DNA of 20,210 nt from a virus (IMGVR_UViG_3300035196_000084:1-20210); one strand, 5' to 3'. Shown: positions 6,553 to 12,626, counted from the stretch's first letter. The notes: generated from the letters alone by a model not told the origin. Made by a program: numbers and translations.

Positions 6553-7215
6553 TTAGCCATCTACACGTGCTACTGCAACGTTAAAAAACTCTTCATCAAG
6601 TTCACACCCTATAAAATTTCTGTTTGTGTTCTTACAAGCAACAGCAGTAGTCCCACTTCCCATAAACATATCCAACACCATATCGTTTTCATTAGTACTA
6701 TTGTTGATATAGTATTCTATTAAATCAGTAGGCTTTTGTGTTGGGTGTACTTTATTTTTAGGCACATCAAACTTGTGTACTGTTTTACTGCCTTTATTAT
6801 TTATGCTTTTTGCCTTGCCTTTCTTTGCAAAAATTACATATTCAGCATTTTTTAAATACCACCTATTAACAACAGGCTTTTTTTCCCATACTAATAAATT
6901 ATGCACATAAAACTCACTTTTCTCAAATAGTGTTAAAAACTTGTTTAAGTTTAAAAGGTTAGTAAAAAAATAAATATGGCTTTGCTCCTTCATAATTCTA
7001 AACATTTCACACATAAAGTTTTCATTAAAATCAACTTCATTGTGTTTAAATATTTTACCATTATTTTTCCATTTACCCTTATAAAAAGCGTTTGCAGTTT
7101 TGGTTTGTCCTCCACTTATTACTTTATAAGGTGGGTCTGTAATAATAGCGTCAATACTATTATCTTCAATCGTTTTCATTACTTCAAGGCAATCGCCTAA
7201 TCTTAAATCTATCAT
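6553..7215 (-). CDS. DNA adenine/cytosine-N4 methyltransferase, beta class (island gene 5)
   Basis: Transfers a methyl group from S-adenosylmethionine to an exocyclic amino group in DNA. The catalytic motif DPPY lies at residues 27-30, with a HPTQKP motif and the SAM-binding motif VLDMFMGSGTTAVA near the C-terminus; catalytic-before-SAM order defines the beta class. At 220 residues it has little room for a separate target-recognition domain. There is no restriction gene nearby, so it is an orphan methylase, most simply protecting phage DNA from host restriction. Its first 42 bp are identical to those of island gene 4, and its last codons (ARVDG) plus following bases also match, while the middle differs strongly. 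The leader shares 23 bp with the Mom-like gene. Confidence 0.9.
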   Translation of the reverse strand: MIDLRLGDCLEVMKTIEDNSIDAIITDPPYKVISGGQTKTANAFYKGKWKNNGKIFKHNEVDFNENFMCEMFRIMKEQSHIYFFTNLLNLNKFLTLFEKSEFYVHNLLVWEKKPVVNRWYLKNAEYVIFAKKGKAKSINNKGSKTVHKFDVPKNKVHPTQKPTDLIEYYINNSTNENDMVLDMFMGSGTTAVACKNTNRNFIGCELDEEFFNVAVARVDG

Positions 7216-7238
7216 ATATTTTAATTTTTCAAATTAAT
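7216..7238 (-). repeat. Shared 23-bp leader, copy 1
   Basis: The 23 bp just before the ATG of island gene 5 are identical to 9195-9217 before the Mom-like gene. On the minus strand it is A-rich (TTTGAAAAATTAAAATAT), so it probably acts as the ribosome-binding leader. Identical leaders on unrelated genes suggest a common cassette background. Confidence 0.7.
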
Positions 7239-7262
7239 TTGCCACCGCACAAAAATAACTAT

Positions 7263-7321
7263 GGGTAACACCGTATAAAATCCATTGCGAAAAGCAACGG
7301 TTCTTATACAAACCGTTACCC
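7263..7321 (-). other. attC-like site a (59 bp) after island gene 4
   Basis: Minus strand: GGGTAAC, spacer GGTTT, arm GTATAAGAACCGTTGC, loop TTTTC, arm GCAATGGATTTTATAC, spacer GGT, GTTACCC. The outer boxes pair perfectly, and the arms pair with scattered mismatches. It starts 12 nt after the stop of gene 4. There is no T-run after it, so it is not a terminator. Confidence 0.55.
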
Positions 7322-7333
7322 ATAATAATTTTT

Positions 7334-8053
7334 TTAGCCATCTACACGTGCTACTGCAACGGCATAGTATTGTGGGTCTTTCTCTATTCCTATTCCGTTT
7401 CTGTTTAGGTTTTTACAGGCTAACATAGTTGTTCCACTTCCCATTGTATTATCCAAAATGGTATCGTTTTCTAAAGAATATGTTTTTACTAAATACTCAA
7501 TTAATTCTAATGGTTTTTGTGTTGGATGTAAAGGTTTGTTATTACTTGCATTTGCATTTGATACCTCAATTAAATTTTTAGGATACCAAGTTTTATATAT
7601 TTTATATTCCGTTTTCCCATTACTATTTATTAAGTCGGTTTTATTAAACTCTTTACTTTTTTTCCATTTATTTTTAGGTCTATCAATCATAATAGGGTAA
7701 TAATTATGTTTAGAATTTCCAAAAACAATAATATCTTCTGTTTGTTGCAATGGTCTATGTTTTGCTACTAAATGACCTCTTGCGGTTACTTTATTCCAAA
7801 CCCAACTATATTTAAACTTTTTATAATTACTACTAATTAAAGCACTTGTAAAAGGTTGGCTACCAAATAACACTATTGCACCATTACTTTTTATAACTCG
7901 ATTATATTGTTCCCAAAGCGGCTCAAATGGTATTATACTATCCCATTTACAAGCAGTAGTTCCATAGGGCAAATCGCAAATAATAGCATCAATGCTTTTA
8001 CTTGGTATTTCTTTCATTACTTCAAGGCAATCGCCTAATCTTAAATCTATCAT
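7334..8053 (-). CDS. DNA N6-adenine/N4-cytosine methyltransferase, beta class (island gene 4)
   Basis: A 239-residue SAM-dependent DNA methyltransferase. The catalytic motif appears as DLPY at 27-30, a known variant of DPPY, followed by GTTACKWD and, downstream, SQPFTSAL. HPTQKP and the SAM motif ILDNTMGSGTTMLA follow near the C-terminus. I start at ATG 8053 (MIDLRLGDCLEVMK) because the sister gene starts identically there. A longer frame to 8182 would translate the attC-like site and overlap the DUF551 gene. The gene shares identical 5' and 3' ends with island gene 5. No restriction partner is seen, so the role is probably anti-restriction. Confidence 0.9.
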   Translation of the reverse strand: MIDLRLGDCLEVMKEIPSKSIDAIICDLPYGTTACKWDSIIPFEPLWEQYNRVIKSNGAIVLFGSQPFTSALISSNYKKFKYSWVWNKVTARGHLVAKHRPLQQTEDIIVFGNSKHNYYPIMIDRPKNKWKKSKEFNKTDLINSNGKTEYKIYKTWYPKNLIEVSNANASNNKPLHPTQKPLELIEYLVKTYSLENDTILDNTMGSGTTMLACKNLNRNGIGIEKDPQYYAVAVARVDG

Positions 8054-8082
8054 TCTATTATCTTTATCGGTTAAATAAAAGT

Positions 8083-8135
8083 GCCTAACAAGGTGTAAAA
8101 CGCAATAAAAAAAGCGTTTACACAAAACGTTACCC
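8083..8135 (-). other. attC-like site b (53 bp), best match to integron core-site consensus
   Basis: Minus strand: GGGTAAC, spacer GTTTT, arm GTGTAAACGC, loop TTTTTTTATT, arm GCGTTTTACAC, spacer CTT, GTTAGGC. The last box fits GTTRRRY exactly. The arms pair except for one extra base on the distal arm, like the extrahelical base of real attC sites. It starts 10 nt after the DUF551 gene stop and ends 29 nt before the next ATG. Confidence 0.6.
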
Positions 8136-8145
8136 ACCATTAAAA

Positions 8146-8358
8146 TTACTTTGTTTGTGGTTCTTCTGGTAGTTCGCACCAATGGGTTACATCTTTCATA
8201 AAGCTTTCCCCTGCTTCATCATAAAATCCTTTTACATCATCGTAGTATTCAGCTACTACCCAACGGCTATTCTTAGGGAAGCTATGTGGTGCATAAGCTA
8301 AATAGCTTCCACATTCTACATCGGGCAATTTGTCTTTTACATTAAATATTTCTGTCAT
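8146..8358 (-). CDS. DUF551-like small protein (island gene 3)
   Basis: A 70-residue protein with the pattern KDKLPDVECGSYLAY, then WVVAEYYDD and F, then DVTHWCELPEEP. The closing VTHWxxLPxxP is characteristic of DUF551, a small domain found in many phages with no known biochemical role. The island context (modification genes) suggests an accessory function, but nothing identifies it. It is bounded by attC-like sites on both sides (8083-8135 and 8380-8446). Confidence 0.75.
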   Translation of the reverse strand: MTEIFNVKDKLPDVECGSYLAYAPHSFPKNSRWVVAEYYDDVKGFYDEAGESFMKDVTHWCELPEEPQTK

Positions 8359-8379
8359 AATTCCGTAATTTTAAAAGAT

Positions 8380-8446
8380 GGCTAACACCACCTAAAGTTT
8401 ATAATTTTCGTTCCTCAAATTTCAATCCTTAGCTTAAACGTTATAA
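8380..8446 (-). other. attC-like site c (about 67 bp), degenerate
   Basis: Minus strand: TTATAAC, then an arm around CTAAGG, an AT-rich inner stem (AATTT/AAATT), arm CTTTAG, then GT GGT and GTTAGCC. The last box differs by one base from GTTRRRY. This site is the least regular. An alternative start for the AAC box is 8480-8486, right at the Mom-like gene stop, which would make it about 107 bp long. Confidence 0.4.
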
Positions 8447-8487
8447 AACATATTTTGTAAAAGGGGCTGCCACTCATACGTTCTCAC

Positions 8488-9189
8488 TCAATCGTTATTA
8501 TAATGCTTTAAATATGGTTTTTCTTTTTTAGTACATTTCTTAATCCAAGATTTATCTAAAAATTTAATATACCTAAATTGTCTTAGCGTGTGTTGTATAA
8601 CCCTGTCTTTATTTTTAGGGTCATTTAATAAACGAAAACCTCTCTTCCCCGCTTTTTCACTTGTTTTTATAGAATTATGGAATGTTTCACCATCTAATTC
8701 CCAAAAACTACTTGTATGTTCACCATAAAATCTAAAAGAACACGCTTGGTAAACAATACCCAAACCGCCACAACGCTCATCTGCAAAACTTTGAATCCAT
8801 TTAATAGTTTTTAGTTTTCCTTTAATATATTTAATGGAATAACTAATTGCTTTGCTTTCTGGGTAATCACCTACATCATCAGCAATCCACATTCTATTTA
8901 ATTCTAAATATTGGTTCATTTCCGTTCCCGTTACAAGGCTTCCACCACTTGCTGGGTTCATTGCATAACCATATTGTAAAACGCCTAGAAACTCACCTTT
9001 AATAAACACACCTAGATTAACATACGTTCCATTATAACATTTTTTTGAATAATGGTTTTTTATAATAGTTTCTCTTGCTAAATCTTTGTCAATTTCTTTT
9101 ACATAGAAATCTTCTGTTCCATAACCTATAATGTCTTTATGTCCAAACATTGGTATTTGGTCGCTAAAAATATATCCTTTCTTACTCAT
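8488..9189 (-). CDS. Mom-like DNA base-modification protein (island gene 2)
   Basis: A 233-residue protein resembling the phage Mu Mom family, GNAT-fold iron-dependent enzymes that turn adenine in DNA into a methylcarbamoyl-type hypermodified base and block many restriction enzymes. Seen: the NHYSKK motif (H46, Y47) in the region where Mom proteins carry a conserved histidine-tyrosine pair, GVLQYGYAMNPASGG at 69-83, LELNRMWIADD at 95-105, PESKAIS at 110-116 and SFADERCGGLGIVYQAC at 134-150. The last three blocks are the family signature as I know it. In Mu, modification needs only Mom plus a host cofactor. Here it sits among three methyltransferases, so the island acts on DNA bases. The start is ATG 9189, with the shared leader just upstream. 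Confidence 0.8.
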   Translation of the reverse strand: MSKKGYIFSDQIPMFGHKDIIGYGTEDFYVKEIDKDLARETIIKNHYSKKCYNGTYVNLGVFIKGEFLGVLQYGYAMNPASGGSLVTGTEMNQYLELNRMWIADDVGDYPESKAISYSIKYIKGKLKTIKWIQSFADERCGGLGIVYQACSFRFYGEHTSSFWELDGETFHNSIKTSEKAGKRGFRLLNDPKNKDRVIQHTLRQFRYIKFLDKSWIKKCTKKEKPYLKHYNND

Positions 9190-9194
9190 ACTTA

Positions 9195-9217
9195 ATATTT
9201 TAATTTTTCAAATTAAT
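9195..9217 (-). repeat. Shared 23-bp leader, copy 2
   Basis: Identical to 7216-7238, lying 5 bp before the ATG of the Mom-like gene. A likely A-rich ribosome-binding leader. Confidence 0.7.
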
Positions 9218-9238
9218 GCCCCTTTTAAAAAAAACGTT

Positions 9239-9301
9239 TAATAACACCGCATATAATTCATTGGCGAAAAGCCAACGCAATCATATTCGTATCCGTTGTG
9301 C
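9239..9301 (-). other. attC-like site d (63 bp) after island gene 1
   Basis: Minus strand: GCACAAC, spacer GGATAC, arm GAATATGATTGCGTTGGC, loop TTTTC, arm GCCAATGAATTATATGC, spacer GGT, GTTATTA. The apex TTGGC/GCCAA is a perfect stem. The same TTTTC loop and similar apex occur in site a. It begins 6 nt after the methyltransferase stop. Confidence 0.55.
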
Positions 9302-9307
9302 ATAATA

Positions 9308-9991
9308 CTAGGCTAGTCTTTCATTTGCTATATTATAGTAATGCTCATCTAATTCTATACCAATGTATTGCCTATTTGTTTGTTTGCTTGCTATCGCAGT
9401 ACTACCTACACCTAAAAACGGGTCTAAAACTATCTCGTTTTCTTTACTACTATTTTCAATCAATACTTTCATTAAATCAATAGGTTTCTCTGTTGGGTGT
9501 ATTGGCTTATTATCTTCTCCCTTTGTTTTTGTATTTGGATATTGTAATAAATCACTTGTTCCACAATTATTAATCCTTACAAATTTACCTTTGCGTAAAA
9601 ACAAAATAAACTCAAATTGACTCATATATGCTTGGCTCATTATCTTATTATCCTTTGCCCAAATCATAGTTTTAACTAAATGAAAATCGGTATCATTAAC
9701 AGCATCTAAAAAAGGATAAAGATTTTTATTATTACACATTATGTAACAATGTCCTGTATCTTTTAAAACCTCATAGAGTTTTGGTAGCCATTCTTTAATA
9801 GTTAAAGTGTTTTCTTTAAATACTTTCCCTTTTCTCATTTTATCGTCAAGCATCATGCCACCTGCATTAGTATAACCACCTCTCGTAGTTACTTTGTAAG
9901 GAGGGTCTGTTGCTATTAAATCAACTTTGTATTCTTTTGCTATCATTCTGTCAAGTATTTCAATAGCATTATCGTTAAATATTTTATTCAT
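9308..9991 (-). CDS. DNA methyltransferase, beta class (island gene 1)
   Basis: A 227-residue SAM-dependent DNA methyltransferase: DPPY at 29-32, HPTEKP and the SAM-binding stretch VLDPFLGVGSTAIA near residue 190, in beta-class order. It is distinct in sequence from the two sister methylases (starts MNKIFNDNAIEIL). The short length suggests it either recognises DNA by loops inside the catalytic fold or modifies loosely. It is the first gene of the island in transcription order. A full attC-like site lies upstream and another directly after its stop. No restriction gene is adjacent. Confidence 0.9.
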   Translation of the reverse strand: MNKIFNDNAIEILDRMIAKEYKVDLIATDPPYKVTTRGGYTNAGGMMLDDKMRKGKVFKENTLTIKEWLPKLYEVLKDTGHCYIMCNNKNLYPFLDAVNDTDFHLVKTMIWAKDNKIMSQAYMSQFEFILFLRKGKFVRINNCGTSDLLQYPNTKTKGEDNKPIHPTEKPIDLMKVLIENSSKENEIVLDPFLGVGSTAIASKQTNRQYIGIELDEHYYNIANERLA

Positions 9992-10025
9992 TCTATTTAA
10001 TTTATTCGTTAATAATCCGTACTAT

Positions 10026-10077
10026 GTACAACAACGTATAAAGTGAATTAAAACGCACCTTATACAATGCGTTAAAG
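10026..10077 (-). other. attC-like site e (52 bp) before the first island gene
   Basis: Minus strand: CTTTAAC, spacer GCATT, arm GTATAAGGTG, loop CGTTTTAATT, arm CACTTTATAC, spacer GTT, GTTGTAC. The arms pair with one mismatch. The site begins inside the 23-bp boundary repeat, so the repeat and the array are physically joined here. It sits where an attI or a first attC would be. Confidence 0.55.
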
Positions 10078-10094
10078 TTTAATATATCTTAGTT
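10072..10094. repeat. 23-bp direct repeat, right boundary of the modification island
   Basis: Second copy of the repeat at 6432-6454, 26 bp after the stop of the DnaD-like gene. Joining this copy to the other one recreates a short intergenic spacer between two core genes. Confidence 0.8.
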
Positions 10095-10120
10095 GATTAA
10101 TTGCTTTTACCTTCCAGTTT

Positions 10121-10699
10121 TTATTTTATAAGTTGTATTGCTGCGTTATATCCTTTGTTTTTCCAGTTTTGTATTGGTGTGCCATATCCATCTTTCCAGT
10201 CGTTTACAGCCCATGATTTATATCTTAGAATAAGTTTGTCTCTAACTTCCATGTATTGCTGTTCATTTAATTTGTCTTTTAAGTAAATCATAAAAGTTTC
10301 CTCACTAGGTATTTCTTTTACTTTCTTTTGTTTTACTTTACTTTGCTTCGGTGTTGGCTTAGTAATCGGCTTAGGTGTTGGCTTACTTGTACTACCACCT
10401 TTTGAGCCTCTACGTACTAAAGATAAACGGGTTTCGCAACTTGGTATAAACAATTTACCCCCCTCTTTTAAGTCTATTAATTGTGCTTTGTATAGTACAT
10501 TCAGCATACTACTCAGAGTGGTATCGCATACCATCCACTTTCTACACCAAACAGATCGGTTAATTATAACCTTATTGTCTTGTAGCATTGCTAAATCTAT
10601 AAGTTCTCTGTAAAGTCCTCTATGTTGTAAATCAAGTTCAAAAACTGATTCGGAGTTATTCCAATCTTTAGGAAACCAAGTATATGATATTTTTGCCAT
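10121..10699 (-). CDS. DUF1376/DnaD-like phage replication protein
   Basis: A 192-residue protein. The N-terminal winged-helix-like part starts YTWFPKDWNN, continues FELDLQHRGLYRELIDLAM (21-38) and WCRKW, and ends LFIPSCETRL (83-92), a pattern I know from Bacteroidota phage proteins annotated as replication initiation or DUF1376 family. A proline/threonine/lysine linker (SKPTPKPITKPTPKQSK, about 105-121) separates it from a C-terminal domain with WKDGYGTPIQNWKNK (168-182), typical of DnaD-like tails that load helicase on DNA. It is the last core gene before the island, and the RecA-fold ATPase lies three genes further in the ancestral order. A likely promoter lies upstream at 10784-10814. Confidence 0.75.
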   Translation of the reverse strand: MAKISYTWFPKDWNNSESVFELDLQHRGLYRELIDLAMLQDNKVIINRSVWCRKWMVCDTTLSSMLNVLYKAQLIDLKEGGKLFIPSCETRLSLVRRGSKGGSTSKPTPKPITKPTPKQSKVKQKKVKEIPSEETFMIYLKDKLNEQQYMEVRDKLILRYKSWAVNDWKDGYGTPIQNWKNKGYNAAIQLIK

Positions 10700-10714
10700 T
10701 TGTTCGTTTTTTTA

Positions 10715-10747
10715 TTCACGTTTAAAAAAGATGTGCAGGAACGTGAA
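10715..10747. repeat. 8-bp perfect inverted repeat in the leader of the replication gene
   Basis: TTCACGTT at 10715-10722 and AACGTGAA at 10740-10747, 17 nt apart. A second, nested pair (GATGTG 10730-10735 and CACATC 10777-10782) could form an alternative stem. It lies between the proposed promoter and the ATG, so it may be an operator or a structured 5' leader. Confidence 0.45.
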
Positions 10748-10783
10748 CCTCGTTGAATTAAACCGCTAAGTTTAAACACATCC

Positions 10784-10814
10784 CAAAATTAAGTATTCTT
10801 TTTGAATTACACAA
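10784..10814 (-). promoter_or_regulatory. Bacteroidota-type promoter for the replication gene
   Basis: Minus strand: TTG, 20 nt, then TAATTTTG, which matches TAnnTTTG exactly. It lies about 85 bp before the ATG at 10699 in one of the few real gaps of the early region (10700-10852). Confidence 0.5.
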
Positions 10815-10852
10815 CTAAAATAGCATTAATTATTATTCTAGCGTGTTGAAAC

Positions 10853-11191
10853 TTAAAAAGGTAAATCGTCAGGCTCACCAGCAACAACTGCAACGGGCTC
10901 ACTTACACCGCTCTCAATTGCTTGTTTGTCAATTCTCCAACCTACAATACTATTGAAATACTTTGATACGCCCTCTGGATTGATCCATTCGCGCCCTCGT
11001 AAATTGATACCTACTTTTACTTCATCGCCTACATTGAATTTATCTAATAAGCTGCACTTGTCTTTTACAAACTCTAAACTTAAATCCTGTGGGTACTGCT
11101 CGTTTGTTGTTACCACTAGATTACGTTTTGTAAAATCCGTTCCAAACGTTTCTACATTTCCAATTACTTTGATTTTTCCTGTTACTTCCAT
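10853..11191 (-). CDS. DUF3127 / single-stranded DNA-binding-like protein
   Basis: A 112-residue protein beginning MEVTGKIKVIGNVETFG, followed by strand-rich blocks including FVKDKCSLLDKFNVGDEVKV and NLRGREWINPEG. This matches the DUF3127 family, an OB-fold group found in Bacteroidota and their phages and thought to act as SSB substitutes. The acidic C-terminal tail ending DDLPF mimics the protein-docking tail of bacterial SSB (DDDIPF). The likely role is coating single-stranded DNA during replication and recombination. Neighbours include RusA and an annealing protein, which agrees. Confidence 0.8.
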   Translation of the reverse strand: MEVTGKIKVIGNVETFGTDFTKRNLVVTTNEQYPQDLSLEFVKDKCSLLDKFNVGDEVKVGINLRGREWINPEGVSKYFNSIVGWRIDKQAIESGVSEPVAVVAGEPDDLPF

Positions 11192-11227
11192 TTATTTATA
11201 TTTAATTATTAATTTTAATATGTTTAT

Positions 11228-11494
11228 TTAAGATAAATTTATTGCTTTTTCATACTGTTTTCTGAAAGTTCTCCATCCTGCTTTATCAATTGCTTGGTCT
11301 AAACTTTTATACCCTTTAAATATCGCAAATTTACTAAGTTCTTCTTTTGCATTAATCTTTGATGCGTAACTTTCTGTAACCTTTACTTGTCCGTTTGGAA
11401 AGCCTGCGTGAGTAAAAGGTATTTTCCTTTCTTTTAAAATAGACTTAACTTTATTTACATCATAATCGTTTATTAAAAGTGCGTGTCTATTCAT
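11228..11494 (-). CDS. Hypothetical protein, 88 aa
   Basis: A small basic protein (MNRHALLINDYDVNKVKSIL, then PFTHAGFPNGQVKVTES and AGWRTFRKQYEKAINLS). No family is recognised. Its start overlaps the RusA gene end by 8 bp and it precedes the SSB-like gene, so it belongs to the recombination block. A role there is only contextual. Confidence 0.6.
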   Translation of the reverse strand: MNRHALLINDYDVNKVKSILKERKIPFTHAGFPNGQVKVTESYASKINAKEELSKFAIFKGYKSLDQAIDKAGWRTFRKQYEKAINLS

Positions 11495-11816
11495 AGTTTA
11501 GGTTTTTAAGTTCAAATATTAAGTATTCATTTCCTTTTTTTACTTTGACTCTTTTAGCAGTCATTTCATATATTTCTTTATCATTGAATCCGTACTTCTT
11601 TTGCAGTATGTCCTGGAGTGGTTTTATAGGGTTGTCTAAGTCGCTATTTGCTGAACTAAAACCAAACTCATAGTAAACTTTAAAAGGTGGCTTAGGCAGT
11701 TCTATATTAGGTAATCGTAATAGCATCTCTTTTTCATATCCTTTGTATTTTGGTGTCTTGAATCTTTTACCCTGCCAACATTGATTAACAGAAAGCGGTT
11801 TAATATCTATCTTCAT
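11487..11816 (-). CDS. rusA: RusA-like Holliday junction resolvase
   Basis: A 109-residue protein. PLSVNQCWQGKRFKT at the N-terminus (7-21) and the acidic cluster SDLDNPIKPLQDILQ at 58-72 (D59, D61, D69), followed by FND near 77-79, are the RusA signature; the aspartates form the metal-binding catalytic site. RusA dimers cut four-way DNA junctions, resolving recombination intermediates before packaging. The length matches the family (about 100-130). It overlaps the HNH gene upstream and the 88-aa gene downstream. Confidence 0.85.
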   Translation of the reverse strand: MKIDIKPLSVNQCWQGKRFKTPKYKGYEKEMLLRLPNIELPKPPFKVYYEFGFSSANSDLDNPIKPLQDILQKKYGFNDKEIYEMTAKRVKVKKGNEYLIFELKNLNYE

Positions 11817-12058
11817 AAGTTGCTTAAATGAATTTCTTTTGCTTTAGTGTTAAAATCTTTAGAGTCGTGACATTTATTATGGCAATCTCTACAAACTGCT
11901 ATTAAGTTTTCAATGTAATCTTTTGTTTTGCTCCCTCCCATTCCTTTAGGTTGTAAATGGTGTATATCAACTGAAGGAGCACCGCAAACCTCACAAGCAA
12001 TATAATCTCCTTTATCATAACCGAAATAATCTAAATATACTTTTTTGTATTTTATCAT
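11813..12058 (-). CDS. HNH endonuclease
   Basis: An 81-residue protein that is essentially one HNH domain. Structural zinc cysteines are CEVC (C22, C25) and CRDCH (C56, C59), the catalytic region is DIHHLQPKGMGG (H33, H34), N51 lies in IENLIAVC, and a final histidine is at H64. It is located inside the recombination block, overlapping its neighbours by ATGA, instead of beside the terminase where packaging HNH proteins usually sit. It may process recombination or replication intermediates or be a resident nicking enzyme. Confidence 0.85.
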   Translation of the reverse strand: MIKYKKVYLDYFGYDKGDYIACEVCGAPSVDIHHLQPKGMGGSKTKDYIENLIAVCRDCHNKCHDSKDFNTKAKEIHLSNL

Positions 12059-12468
12059 AAATATGTTTTATGTTTATCTATTTCTTTATCAATGCTGAAT
12101 TTATTCTCTTTGTATTCTTCTGCGTCAGGAATGTATAAGCCTTGTTTACTTGCATAGTTTCTTATCCAACTCACAAACTTACTACAATCTTCATTTGATT
12201 GCTTAGAAGTCTCTACAAGGAATACAGAACCGCTCTTTTCGTATCTCATAAACTCACACCCACGCTTTAACATTGTTTTTGATTCTGCTAGTGTATAACC
12301 AAACTCAATAGCGAATAAGGAAATACAGACATGGAGGTATGAATTTATAGATATTGACCTGTTTGCTCCTAGTTTCTTTAACTCAACTTTGCTATTAGAT
12401 AGTTTTAACTTATCAGAATAGGTATCGTATTTGTTACGGTCTAGTGAGTTGTTAAGGTCGAACTTCAT
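12055..12468 (-). CDS. Hypothetical protein, possibly NinB-like recombination protein
   Basis: A 137-residue protein. The central part ANRSISINSYLHVCISLFAI, then EFGYTLAESKTMLKR, a TSKQS block and FVSWIRNYASKQGLYIPDAE resemble the layout of NinB-type proteins (R-x-N-x-x-x-H near the start, helices, conserved S and closing WIR...G helix). NinB binds single-stranded DNA and aids phage recombination. The resemblance is one of pattern only. The neighbours (HNH, RusA, SSB-like, annealing protein) favour a recombination role. Its start overlaps the stop of the 52-aa gene by one base (TAATG). Confidence 0.6.
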   Translation of the reverse strand: MKFDLNNSLDRNKYDTYSDKLKLSNSKVELKKLGANRSISINSYLHVCISLFAIEFGYTLAESKTMLKRGCEFMRYEKSGSVFLVETSKQSNEDCSKFVSWIRNYASKQGLYIPDAEEYKENKFSIDKEIDKHKTYL

Positions 12469-12626
12469 TATTCTTGTGTTATGATTGCATATTGTGAGAT
12501 GCTAGCAACTAGCCACCCCGCCACTCCTGACATCCACCCCACCTTTTCTTTTCTTGTTATTGCTCCGTAAAGGCACAGTAAAACATTTACACTAAATATT
12601 ACTAAATTAATTTCTCTATGTGTCAT
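12468..12626 (-). CDS. Small two-TM membrane protein, 52 aa
   Basis: ATG at 12626, TAA at 12468-12470. Hydrophobic segments lie at about residues 6-22 (INLVIFSVNVLLCLYGAI) and 31-49 (WMSGVAGWLVASISQYAI), joined by a basic turn TRKEKVG. This predicts a membrane hairpin with the turn in the cytoplasm. The stop overlaps the next ATG as TAATG, strong support for translation. The function is unknown. Confidence 0.65.
   Translation of the reverse strand: MTHREINLVIFSVNVLLCLYGAITRKEKVGWMSGVAGWLVASISQYAIITQE

Larger units (their letters stand above)
6432..10094 (-). mobile_element. Putative integron-like gene-cassette array (no integrase) encoding DNA modification
   Basis: Five genes in the same direction alternate with attC-like palindromes. 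The palindromes occur after and before every gene here and nowhere else in the window, where genes overlap or nearly touch. A perfect 23-bp direct repeat bounds the block (6432-6454 and 10072-10094). In minus-strand order: full site, methyltransferase, full site, Mom-like protein, full site, DUF551 protein, full site, methyltransferase, full site, methyltransferase, half site. Distances from stop codon to AAC box are 6-12 nt in four of five cases, as expected when each site belongs to the gene before it. No integrase or transposase is visible, so this would be a cassette cluster of the CALIN type. The cassette reading is inference; the structure is seen directly. Confidence 0.55.

Noticed and set aside
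8054-8182. 43-residue N-terminal extension of island gene 4
   Set aside because: It would translate the attC-like palindrome and overlap the DUF551 gene. The sister methylase starts identically at the internal ATG.
6553-9991. Complete restriction-modification system
   Set aside because: Three methylases are present but no gene resembles a restriction endonuclease or a specificity subunit.
7263-10077. Island palindromes as rho-independent terminators
   Set aside because: None is followed by a T-run on the transcribed strand, and the outer AAC/GTT boxes and unpaired spacers are not needed for termination.
6432-10094. Island as an insertion sequence or transposon
   Set aside because: No transposase and no terminal inverted repeats. 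The boundaries are direct repeats of 23 bp, longer than usual target duplications.
10597-10779. 60-codon minus-strand frame overlapping the start of the DnaD-like gene
   Set aside because: It is out of frame with a well-supported gene, spans the proposed leader and operator, and shows no protein features.
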